Below the pieces are notes generated by a model, which had not been told where the DNA came from, did no database searches, and worked only from the letters and a program-made list of their open reading frames with translations. A stretch of 21,471 nt of DNA from assembly GCA_900552305.1 (NCBI GenBank), contig URZD01000008.1, positions 1 through 21,471 of the forward strand. The letters run 5' to 3'. Below are positions 14,668-20,895 of this stretch, one piece after another; positions within the stretch are counted from its first letter, which is position 1, and every line of letters starts with the position of its first letter. Position numbers and translations under genes: made by a program. Source of the stretch: an uncultured Eubacteriales bacterium (GTDB lineage Bacteria; Bacillota; Clostridia; Monoglobales; Monoglobaceae).

Positions 14668-14931
14668 ATGACAAAAACTACACTTAAAATTGACGGAATG
14701 ATGTGCGGAATGTGCGAGTCGCACGTAAATGACGCGATACGTGCCGCGTTCGATGTGAAAAAGGTAACCTCGTCGCACTCCAAGGGCGAGACGGTTATCA
14801 TCAGCGAGCAGCCGCTTGACGAGGGCAAAATCCGCGAGACGATAAAGCCGACAGGCTACACGCTTACGGAGATAACAAGCGAGCCGTACGAAAAGAGCGG
14901 AGGTCTGTTTTCGTTCTTAAAGAAAGACTGA
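14668..14931 (+). CDS. CopZ-like heavy-metal-associated (HMA) domain protein
   Basis: This 87-residue cytosolic protein has one HMA fold (about residues 3-68) with the metal motif GMMCGMC (C13, C16). This suggests a copper chaperone passing Cu(I) to CopA or CsoR. It resembles the C-terminal HMA domain of the adjacent CopA (GMMCGHC), so the two may share an origin. A short tail after residue 70 (GGLFSFLKKD) is not part of classical CopZ. The start follows AAGGAG at 14653-14658. It lies 31 nt after copA in the same operon, before a terminator. The copper chaperone role is inferred. Confidence 0.88.
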   Translation: MTKTTLKIDGMMCGMCESHVNDAIRAAFDVKKVTSSHSKGETVIISEQPLDEGKIRETIKPTGYTLTEITSEPYEKSGGLFSFLKKD

Positions 14932-14976
14932 TTGCAGCAGATGACGGCTTGCGTTTTTAGCAGCACATACGGCATA

Positions 14977-15022
14977 CCGCCGCGGGCATGGGGATTCCTT
15001 GCCCGCGGTAGCGTGTTTTTTT
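14977..15022 (+). terminator. First terminator after the copper operon
   Basis: CCGCGGGCA (14980-14988) and TGCCCGCGG (15000-15008) form a perfect 9-bp stem. A seven-T run follows at 15016-15022, a few bases after the stem, so efficiency may be partial. Confidence 0.7.
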
Positions 15023-15026
15023 GCCG

Positions 15027-15075
15027 ACCGCCGAGTGCATAGCGGCTTTTTGACGCTGTGCTTACGGCGGTTTTT
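15027..15075 (+). terminator. Second terminator after the copper operon
   Basis: ACCGCCG (15027-15033) pairs with CGGCGGT (15065-15071). A 3x3 internal loop leads to an inner stem GCATAGC/GCTGTGC. TTTTT follows at 15071-15075. With the stem just upstream it forms a tandem terminator protecting the tRNA-Pro promoter. Confidence 0.78.
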
Positions 15076-15137
15076 AAGAGGTTTTCGGGATAAAATGGCA
15101 TAAATTTTGATTTAGCCTAAAAAATTATAAAAAACAG

Positions 15138-15166
15138 TTGACAAACCGTGGAACATAGTGTATAAT
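15138..15166 (+). promoter_or_regulatory. Perfect promoter of tRNA-Pro
   Basis: TTGACA (15138-15143) and TATAAT (15161-15166) are exactly 17 nt apart, ending 22 nt before the mature tRNA 5' end. Confidence 0.92.
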
Positions 15167-15187
15167 AGAAAAAGTAGTTTTGAATTA

Positions 15188-15264
<77 letters not shown>

Positions 15265-15270
15265 ATCAAA

Positions 15271-15313
15271 AAGCCGCATAAACGCTTGGTTTTCCAGTGT
15301 TTATGCGGCTTTT
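15271..15313 (+). terminator. Terminator of tRNA-Pro
   Basis: GCCGCATAAAC (15273-15283) and GTTTATGCGGC (15299-15309) form a perfect 11-bp stem followed by TTTT. AA residues before the stem make it potentially bidirectional. Confidence 0.88.
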
Positions 15314-15356
15314 AGCATTTCTAAGCATTTTTTGATTTAAGCTCATTTTAGGTCAT

Positions 15357-15389
15357 TTGACAACAAAAATGTTGTCAAAGTGTTGTCAA
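15357..15389. repeat. TGTTGTCAA repeat cluster, possible integrase binding/att region
   Basis: TTGACAACA (15357-15365) and TGTTGTCAA (15370-15378) form a perfect 9-bp inverted repeat around AAAA. A second direct copy of TGTTGTCAA at 15381-15389 is spaced 11 bp, one helical turn. It lies about 90 nt after tRNA-Pro, at the edge of mobile-element remnants. This is where recombinase sites of tRNA-integrating elements are expected. No matching core repeat is seen elsewhere in the window. Confidence 0.5.
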
Positions 15390-15826
15390 AAAATCGGTCT
15401 TTTTCCCCTTACCCATTCACAATTTTTCTCAAAATCCAGTGAATACTCCGCGCTTTGGCGCGCTTTGTCAAGCGCTCTTACCGCATAGTAATCATCGTAC
15501 CCCTTGCCCTTCTGCTGTACCCATGAATCGACCGCCTCAATCCGCTTTTCCCGGTCATACGGAAATTTCTCTTTCAGCTTTTCAAGCTGCACGTCCGAAA
15601 GCAGCACGTTTTTATATTCGCCGTACTTGTGGCGGACAACCGCATTTTTTGCTTTCTTTTTTGCTTCAACAGCTCCGTTTACGCTCAAATACCTGATCGG
15701 CACCGTCATAACGCAGATCGGATGCGAGCCGTCCTCGCGTATGAGCTGTTTGCCGTTCAGCTTCGCAAACGCCCCGACCTTCTCGCCCTGCCGAACGTAG
15801 CGCAGAGCGTATATGTACTCATATAG
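15386..15826 (-). pseudogene. 3' remnant of a phage/ICE replication-type protein
   Basis: A reading frame of about 147 codons ends in TGA at 15386-15388 and lacks a proper start. Residues containing HKYGEYKNVLLSDVQLEKLK and a YDDYYAVR segment resemble, from memory, the C-terminal domain common in Firmicutes phage and integrative-element replication initiators (HTH or DnaD-type proteins). The only ATG (15709) is inside the coherent sequence, which continues upstream to about 15826, where the transposase fragment begins. The N-terminal part has therefore probably been lost. Family assignment is moderate; the truncated state is clear. Confidence 0.55.
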
Positions 15827-15852
15827 TTGTAAACAAAATCCCGCAAAGGAGA

Positions 15853-16104
15853 GTGGTTTTTATCTATCGCCAAGAAATTTTAAAAGACATCGGTCTTTTT
15901 ACTTCACAACCAAAAGCTAAATTTTACGATGAACTATTCATCAATTTGGATTTAAGCTGTATTCCGGCTTACAATTCTAAAGTCGGTCGTACAGGTTATA
16001 GCAATCATTCTATGATTTGTGCCTTTATCGTTATGAAATGCGAGGGTTTCTCTCAAATTTCAGACTTACACGATTATCTGTCAAACAACTTAATTATTGC
16101 CCAT
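15853..16104 (+). pseudogene. IS transposase, N-terminal fragment
   Basis: About 84 codons resemble the N-terminal domain of DDE transposases widespread in Clostridia (FYDELFINLDLS, KVGRTGYSNHSMICAFIVMK, DLHDYLSNNLIIAH). It stops abruptly at base 16104. The frame then reads TAA because sequence from an integrase begins there. The catalytic DDE residues are all missing. The GTG at 15853 is too close to AAAGGAGA to be a normal start, so the original start may also be mutated. It is a dead fragment, and no intact IS ends were identified. Confidence 0.8.
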
Positions 16105-16835
16105 TAAGGCAGATTTTTTCACAGGCACAGGAAAGCGAATATATCTACAAAAACCCTGCGGCAAGTATTCAGCTGCCAAAGCAAGAGCGGAAGAGGAAGA
16201 GGGCGCTTACTTCGGACGAGATTACGCTGTTCACAACAAATCCCGATTTGAGTGCGGATGAAAAAATGTTTGTATTTTTAATACTGTACTGCGGTCTGCG
16301 CCGCGGCGAGGCGTTGGCGCTTACGGTAAATGACATTGATATGGATAACAAAAAAATATACGTGAATAAAAACTTGATTTTCAAGGGGAACGATTCCGAG
16401 ATTAAACTATCACCGAAAACGGATGCGGGAATACGCAGCGTTCCGATTATAAATAATTTGACTGATATTTTGACTGAGTATATAGCCGACAAGCACGATT
16501 GCATATTTACCATGAAAGGCGAAAAAACCATGTCAAAATCATTTTTCCGAAAATTTTGGGGAAGAATTATGTCAAAAACAAAAGCATATGCGTAGCACAC
16601 AAAAAAGTCGCTCGGAGATGCTGTTACTCCGCATATATTCAGACACACCTATGCAACAAGTCTATATAGCGCGGGGATAGATGTTAAGACAGCGCAGTAT
16701 TTGCTCGGACATTCGTCAATTCAAGTAACGCTCGATATTTATACACATCTTGAAAAAGAAAACATAGATAAAACTCAGGATATTTTGAATAATTTTTTCA
16801 GTCAAAAGATGGACGAAGAAAAAAATCAGTCATAA
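16104..16835 (+). pseudogene. Tyrosine integrase/recombinase, N-truncated with in-frame stop
   Basis: From 16104 the frame reads the C-terminal ~240 residues of a tyrosine recombinase. The part of the core-binding domain kept is LRQIFSQAQESEYIYKNPA. The catalytic set is visible: Arg in CGLRRGEALAL, HIFRH (His-x-x-Arg), LLGHSS and the nucleophile Tyr in LDIYTHLEKEN. An in-frame TAG (16593-16595) interrupts it without a frameshift, and coding continues to TAA at 16833-16835. The N-terminal arm-binding domain is missing where the transposase fragment joins. It once integrated a mobile element, perhaps at tRNA-Pro, but cannot be functional unless the stop is read through and the N-terminus supplied. 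Confidence 0.88.
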
Positions 16836-16877
16836 AATCAGTCAATTAACAAAAATCAGTCTTTTATAAAGCAAAAC

Positions 16878-16913
16878 AAAAACGGCTCAAACCCTACCGG
16901 TTAAGCCGTTTTT
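16878..16913. terminator. Bidirectional terminator shared by integrase remnant and tRNA operon
   Basis: AAAAACGGCT (16878-16887) and AGCCGTTTTT (16904-16913) form a perfect 10-bp stem with inner AACC/GGTT pairing. Both strands have a T-rich end. On the minus strand it begins 4 nt after the tRNA-Lys CCA, so its main job is to end the tRNA operon. Confidence 0.88.
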
Positions 16914-16916
16914 GCT

Positions 16917-16992
16917 TGGTGATCCATCGCAGATTCGAACTGCGGACACCTTGATTAAAAGTCAAGTGCTCTGCCAACTGAGCTAATGGACC
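16917..16992 (-). tRNA. tRNA-Lys(TTT), CCA encoded
   Basis: Acceptor GGTCCAT pairs with ATGGATC (one G-U). The anticodon stem CTTGA/TCAAG holds the loop CTTTTAA, anticodon TTT. The T arm GCAG-TTCGAAT-CTGC is intact and CCA is encoded. It is the last gene of the minus-strand tRNA operon. Confidence 0.97.
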
Positions 16993-17010
16993 GTATTAAA
17001 TTTTAAAAAG

Positions 17011-17087
17011 TGGCTGGGCTGGCAGGACTCGAACCTACGGAATGCCAGAGTCAAAGTCTGGTGCCTTACCGACTTGGCTACAGCCCA
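17011..17087 (-). tRNA. tRNA-Gln(TTG), CCA encoded
   Basis: Acceptor TGGGCTG pairs with CAGCCCA. The anticodon stem CCAGA/TCTGG holds the loop CTTTGAC, anticodon TTG. Discriminator G and encoded CCA follow. It is next to tRNA-Lys in the operon, and a degenerate copy lies just upstream at 17136-17171. Confidence 0.97.
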
Positions 17088-17135
17088 ATATATACCTTTG
17101 ACATTGCCTGTCCGCAGCCTTTGAAAATTCCGATA

Positions 17136-17171
17136 CCGACAAGTCAAAGTCTGCCTTGCCGATACAACAGC
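17136..17171 (-). pseudogene. Degenerate tRNA-Gln copy in the tRNA operon spacer
   Basis: The minus strand of the 112-nt Gln-His spacer reads GCTGTTG...TCGGCAAGGC...AGACTTTGACT. This aligns with the D arm and anticodon arm of the neighbouring tRNA-Gln (GCTGTAG...TCGGTAAGGC...AGACTTTGACT), with deletions of about 2 and 3 nt. The acceptor and T arms are not recognisable. It looks like a decayed tandem duplicate. Confidence 0.55.
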
Positions 17172-17199
17172 TTTCCGCCAACTACCGCATAAATAAAAG

Positions 17200-17277
17200 T
17201 GGGGTGGATACTCGGATTCGAACCGAGGGCCTCTAGAGCCACAATCTAGCGCTCTAACCAACTGAGCTATACCCACC
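17200..17277 (-). tRNA. tRNA-His(GTG), with G-1, CCA encoded
   Basis: Acceptor GTGGGTA pairs with TATCCAC. An additional 5' G pairs with C73, the identity element of tRNA-His. The anticodon stem CTAGA/TCTAG holds TTGTGGC, anticodon GTG. CCA is encoded. Confidence 0.97.
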
Positions 17278-17292
17278 ATATTAAAGCAATAA

Positions 17293-17369
<77 letters not shown>

Positions 17370-17378
17370 GTATACTGC

Positions 17379-17452
17379 TGGAGCGGGTGATGGGAATCGA
17401 ACCCACGCAATCAGCTTGGAAGGCTGAGATTCTACCATTGAACTACACCCGC
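17379..17452 (-). tRNA. tRNA-Gly(TCC), CCA encoded
   Basis: Acceptor GCGGGTG pairs with CACCCGC. The anticodon stem TCAGC/GCTGA holds CTTCCAA, anticodon TCC. CCA is encoded after discriminator T. It is the first gene of the operon, about 70 nt after the predicted transcription start. Confidence 0.97.
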
Positions 17453-17527
17453 ATTTGGTAGGCGGTCAAATCGCTTGGACTGACCCTGTCATTGCCGACA
17501 TTGCAGCCGACTTTTTCCAACTTAGAT

Positions 17528-17556
17528 ATTATACCAGTCCTAATGGCTTTTGTCAA
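17528..17556 (-). promoter_or_regulatory. Perfect promoter of the five-tRNA operon
   Basis: On the minus strand TTGACA (complement of 17551-17556) and TATAAT (complement of 17528-17533) are 17 nt apart, with TGG before the -10 (extended -10). It drives Gly-Arg-His-Gln-Lys. Confidence 0.92.
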
Positions 17557-17588
17557 GCATTTTTTTAAATTTTTTTATTTTTGTTGTT

Positions 17589-17720
17589 TTGAAGTTTGAA
17601 AATGCAAGACAACTTGTTGCGGAGGCTGCGGAATACCATAAAATCTTTGAACTGCAAAAATCAATAATGATGAAGACGGCAGGTATGTCAAAATTGTTCC
17701 GCCGTAAAATGACTGCCTAA
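17589..17720 (+). pseudogene. Orphan 43-codon reading frame, possible gene remnant
   Basis: Between the tRNA operon promoter and the Lrp gene a frame reads 43 codons from TTG 17589 to TAA 17718-17720. The sequence is coherent and helix-prone (LVAEAAEYHKIFELQK, then MSKLFRRKMTA). No ribosome binding site precedes it, and upstream in frame it runs into an AT-rich, hydrophobic-coding stretch. It could be the tail of a deleted gene. I recognise no family. The rest of the 405-nt stretch from 17453 to 17857 holds only the two promoters listed. Confidence 0.3.
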
Positions 17721-17792
17721 ATACTATGGAAGTCCGTAACACATCTATTGTAAACCTACACAGCTTTGTTCTAAAATATTACAAAATAGCGG

Positions 17793-17821
17793 TTGACGTT
17801 TTAGGGATATGGTGGTATACT
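17793..17821 (+). promoter_or_regulatory. Promoter of the Lrp-aminotransferase operon
   Basis: TTGACG (17793-17798) and TATACT (17816-17821) are 17 nt apart with TGG before the -10. It lies about 37 nt upstream of the regulator ATG, giving a short leader. Confidence 0.82.
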
Positions 17822-17857
17822 ATAAGGAATAAATTTATTAAAATGGGGGCATTTGCT

Positions 17858-18358
17858 ATGGAAAAAATCAAAAATGCGGAAAAAATAGTAGAGATATTGC
17901 ACAAGAACTGTAAGCTGTCGATTGAGCAAGTCGCCGCCATGCTGAACATGAATATTACCGAGGTCGCCGAATCTATTGATGAACTGGAGAAAAACGGAAC
18001 AATACTCGGCTACGGAGCGGTTGTGAACTGGGAAAAGGTATCGGGAAGAAACAAGGTTACCGCGTATATCGAGCTGAAGGTCGCGCCGCAGCGCCACAAC
18101 GGCTTTAACAGAATCGCGGAGCGCATATATCAGTACCCGGAGGTCACCTCTCTCAATCTTATGAGCGGAAGCTATGACTTCGGCGTTACGGTCGAGGGCG
18201 ATAATATAAAGGATATTTCACTTTTCGTTTCCGAGCATCTTGCGCCTATGGAGTCTGTACTGAGTACTGCAACTCACTTTGTGCTTAAAAGATACAAGGA
18301 GGACGGCGTGGTGCTTGACGTTGAGGAAAAGGACGAAAGGGAGGTAATATCGTTATGA
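17858..18358 (+). CDS. Lrp/AsnC-family transcriptional regulator
   Basis: This 166-residue protein has an N-terminal winged helix-turn-helix (about residues 5-55, SIEQVAAMLNMNITEVAESI). A RAM/ligand-sensing domain follows (about 68-145, KVTAYIELKVAPQ, VTSLNLMSGSYDFGVTVEG). Such proteins assemble as multimers and respond to amino acids. ATG 17858 is preferred over in-frame ATG 17843 and 17726 because a GGGGG site at 17845-17849 is well placed. Its stop overlaps the aminotransferase start by 4 nt (ATGA), so it probably controls that gene in response to an amino acid. The C-terminal tail after residue 148 is acidic. Confidence 0.92.
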   Translation: MEKIKNAEKIVEILHKNCKLSIEQVAAMLNMNITEVAESIDELEKNGTILGYGAVVNWEKVSGRNKVTAYIELKVAPQRHNGFNRIAERIYQYPEVTSLNLMSGSYDFGVTVEGDNIKDISLFVSEHLAPMESVLSTATHFVLKRYKEDGVVLDVEEKDEREVISL

Positions 18359-19530
18359 GCTTTGAACCGCAGAGTTTTTTGAACAAAACGGTGAAATCGA
18401 TACCGCCGTCGGGAATAAGAAGGTTTTTTGACATTGCGGCGGAGATGAAGGACGCAATATCGCTCGGCGTGGGCGAGCCTGACTTTGTTACTCCGTGGCA
18501 TATAAGGGACGAGGGTATTTACTCTCTGGAAAAGGGACACACGCATTATACATCGAATGCGGGTATAAAGGAACTGCGCCTTGAAATTGCGGCATATATG
18601 AAAAGAAGATTCGGTCTTGAATATAACGGACTGACACAGACGATTGTGACGGTCGGCGGCAGCGAGGCGATAGACCTGTTTCTGCGCTCGGTTATCGAGC
18701 CGGGCGACGAGGTGCTTATACCAGAGCCGAGCTTTGTGTGCTACAAGCCGATAACAAGGCTTGCGGGTGGTGTTCCCGTCACGATAACGACCAAGGCGGA
18801 GAACAATTTTAAGCTGACCGCAGATGAGGTCGAGGCGGCGATGACATCGAAAACAAAGGTGCTGATTCTGCCGTTCCCGAACAACCCGACAGGCGCGGTT
18901 ATGACAAGGCACGACCTTGAGAGCGTTGCGGAGGTAGTGAAAAAGCACAATATAATGGTGCTTTCCGACGAGATATATGCGGAGCTTACCTATGGCATAC
19001 AGCATACATCGGTTGCGGCGATTGACGGTATGTACGACAGAACGGTTGTCGTAAACGGATTTTCAAAGTCGCACGCGATGACTGGCTGGCGGCTTGGCTA
19101 TGCCTGCGGAAATCCGGACATAATAAAGGCAATGACAAAGGTACACCAGTTTGCGATAATGTCCGCGCCCACAACGTCACAGTATGCGGCGATAGAGGCG
19201 CTCAGGAACGGCGATTCCGATATTGCCATGATGCGCGAGGAGTACAACCAGCGCAGAATGATTATGGTAAGCGGCTTTAACGCGATGGGACTTGACTGTT
19301 TTGAGCCGGAAGGCGCGTTCTACGCCTTCCCGTGTATACAGTCCGCGGGACTTTCATCAAACGATTTCTGCGAAAAGCTGCTTTTCGGAAAAAAGGTTGC
19401 GGTTATACCCGGAACGGCGTTCGGCAACTCGGGCGAAGGCTTTGTAAGATGCTCGTATGCGTATTCGCTGAAGAACATAAACGAGGCGCTTAACCGTATC
19501 GAGGCATTTATAAAGGATATAAAGAAATAG
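18355..19530 (+). CDS. PLP-dependent class I/II aminotransferase
   Basis: This 391-residue fold-type I PLP enzyme moves an amino group between an amino acid and a 2-oxo acid. Seen are GVGEPDFVTP, the Asn of PNNPTG (N176-N177 region), D205 and Y208 in LSDEIYAEL, the Schiff-base lysine K238 in NGFSKSHAMTGWRLGY, and the carboxylate-binding Arg in FVRCSYAYS. It is closest in style to aspartate/alanine/aromatic aminotransferases of the PatA/AspC group; substrate is unresolved. Translation is coupled to the upstream Lrp/AsnC gene. It is followed at 18 nt by a TatD gene, so the three likely form one operon. Confidence 0.93.
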   Translation: MSFEPQSFLNKTVKSIPPSGIRRFFDIAAEMKDAISLGVGEPDFVTPWHIRDEGIYSLEKGHTHYTSNAGIKELRLEIAAYMKRRFGLEYNGLTQTIVTVGGSEAIDLFLRSVIEPGDEVLIPEPSFVCYKPITRLAGGVPVTITTKAENNFKLTADEVEAAMTSKTKVLILPFPNNPTGAVMTRHDLESVAEVVKKHNIMVLSDEIYAELTYGIQHTSVAAIDGMYDRTVVVNGFSKSHAMTGWRLGYACGNPDIIKAMTKVHQFAIMSAPTTSQYAAIEALRNGDSDIAMMREEYNQRRMIMVSGFNAMGLDCFEPEGAFYAFPCIQSAGLSSNDFCEKLLFGKKVAVIPGTAFGNSGEGFVRCSYAYSLKNINEALNRIEAFIKDIKK

Positions 19531-19548
19531 CGGGGAGACTGAACAGAT

Positions 19549-20325
19549 TTGGACGGAACATACTTATATGATACGCACGCACATCTGGATGATGAGATGT
19601 TTGACGGCGACCGCGCCGCGGTGATAGAGAAAATCAGAAATTCGGGCGTGGGAAGGCTGAACAATATCGGCTCGGATATGCAGTCGTCGCGGACAAGTAT
19701 CGGGCTTGCGGAAAAATACCATTTTATATATGCCGCGGTCGGTGTGCATCCGAGCGAAACAGGCGGCATGACGGACGCGGACATTGATGAGCTGCGCCGT
19801 ATGGCTGCGCATAAAAAGGTTATCGCAATAGGCGAAATCGGACTGGATTACCACTATGAGGACACGGAGCGGGAAACGCAGAAGTATTGGCTGCGCAGGC
19901 AGCTGGAGCTTGTGAGGGAGCTTGATATGCCCGTTGTAATTCATGACCGTGAGTCAAAGGGCGAGTGCATGGAGATACTGAAAGAAAAAGGTATTTCAAA
20001 CGGCGTGATACACTGCTTTTCGGGCAGCGCGGAAACGGCGGCGGAGTTCCTTAAAATGGGTTTTCATATTTCGTTTACCGGAGTATTAACCTTTAAAAAT
20101 GCGAAAAAAGCGATAAGGGCGCTTGAAGCGATACCTATGGAAAGACTGCTTATCGAGACGGACTGCCCGTACATGGCGCCGGAGCCGTTCCGAGGTACGC
20201 GCAACGACAGCAGTCTTGTGTACAGGGTTGCGGAAAAAATCGCGGAGGTAAAGGGTGTTTCGGTTGAGGACACGGTAAGAATAACCTGTGAAAATGCGCT
20301 CAGACTGTTTAAGGTTGGTGAATAG
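19549..20325 (+). CDS. TatD-family metal-dependent hydrolase (DNase)
   Basis: This 258-residue amidohydrolase-superfamily protein has the TatD metal motifs. These are DTHAHLD near the N-terminus, GVHPSE, the metal-bridging Glu in GEIGLDYHYEDT, VIHDRES, HCFSGS and ETDCPYMAPEPFRG. TatD proteins are 3'-5' exonucleases implicated in DNA repair and DNA turnover. TTG 19549 is the only plausible start giving a complete barrel, 11 nt after GGGGAG. Length is typical (about 255-260). It lies downstream of the aminotransferase and 4 nt before a small membrane gene. The specific paralogue (TatD, YcfH or YjjV type) cannot be decided. Confidence 0.94.
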   Translation: MDGTYLYDTHAHLDDEMFDGDRAAVIEKIRNSGVGRLNNIGSDMQSSRTSIGLAEKYHFIYAAVGVHPSETGGMTDADIDELRRMAAHKKVIAIGEIGLDYHYEDTERETQKYWLRRQLELVRELDMPVVIHDRESKGECMEILKEKGISNGVIHCFSGSAETAAEFLKMGFHISFTGVLTFKNAKKAIRALEAIPMERLLIETDCPYMAPEPFRGTRNDSSLVYRVAEKIAEVKGVSVEDTVRITCENALRLFKVGE

Positions 20326-20329
20326 TGTC

Positions 20330-20617
20330 GTGAAAAGCATATGTGACAAAAGGTGGTTTGCGGTTTTTTCGTTTCCTGCGTTTGCGGCTCGGCTTGCGGC
20401 CGGTCTTAAAATGACAAAAAGCGACAAGGAGTATACGCGGCTGTGCGGACGCGCGATAATGGCGGTTGCGATTTTTTCTGTTCTTCCGTCAGCGGCGTTT
20501 CTTGCGGCGGAACGGCTGTGCGCGGAATATTTTGCGAATATTGCAAGGATTCTTGACACGGCGGGAATGGTATATGTATATATAGCGGGCATATTATGCG
20601 CGGAGAGTATTAAATAA
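20330..20617 (+). CDS. Small predicted membrane protein, function unknown
   Basis: This 95-residue protein from GTG 20330 is a family I do not recognise. A basic, aromatic N-terminus is followed by two hydrophobic segments, about residues 43-62 (IMAVAIFSVLPSAAFLAA) and 78-93 (AGMVYVYIAGILCAE). That predicts a small two-helix membrane protein. GTG 20330 is chosen because GGTGA at 20317-20321 is 8 nt upstream; GTG 20318 is an alternative. It follows TatD closely in the same operon and ends just before a terminator. Its codon usage resembles that of TatD, so it is probably a real gene. Confidence 0.6.
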   Translation: MKSICDKRWFAVFSFPAFAARLAAGLKMTKSDKEYTRLCGRAIMAVAIFSVLPSAAFLAAERLCAEYFANIARILDTAGMVYVYIAGILCAESIK

Positions 20618-20618
20618 T

Positions 20619-20655
20619 AAAAGCAGAGCGGCTTTTTATGGGCGGCTCTGCTTTT
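20619..20655. terminator. Bidirectional terminator between convergent operons
   Basis: AAAAGCAGAGC (20619-20629) and GCTCTGCTTTT (20645-20655) form a perfect 11-bp stem with A-tails and T-tails on both strands. It ends the Lrp-TatD operon on the plus strand and the germination operon on the minus strand. Confidence 0.9.
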
Positions 20656-20662
20656 GTATATA

Positions 20663-20836
20663 TCAAATGTGACCTATCGTAACTGCGAACACGGCGGCGG
20701 AGACTGCAGCGGCGCAAAGTGCGGCTATGCCGCCGCGTTTTGTGCCGCTTTTCAGCTCCCATAACGCGTAGCTTATAAGGTACACAAGTCCCCACGCAAG
20801 ACACGCGGAAATCAGCAGCTTGATAATAACAGGCAT
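20663..20836 (-). CDS. 57-residue two-helix membrane protein after the germination gene
   Basis: A short frame on the minus strand runs from ATG 20836 to TGA 20663-20665. It has a near-ideal GGAGG 8 nt before the start. Two hydrophobic segments (about residues 3-25, IIKLLISACLAWGLVYLISY; and 36-55, GIAALCAAAVSAAVFAVTIG) flank a basic turn (KSGTKRGG). It lies 59 nt after the Ger(x)C-like gene and just before a terminator. Small two-helix D-subunits accompany some spore germinant receptors in Bacillus, so this could be the clostridial counterpart. The match is by size, topology and position, not by sequence. Confidence 0.7.
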   Translation of the reverse strand: MPVIIKLLISACLAWGLVYLISYALWELKSGTKRGGIAALCAAAVSAAVFAVTIGHI

Positions 20837-20895
20837 AAGGATAACCTCCGTAAGAAATTGTCGGTTTAAAGCGCATTGCGTTCAAATTCCGCCGG

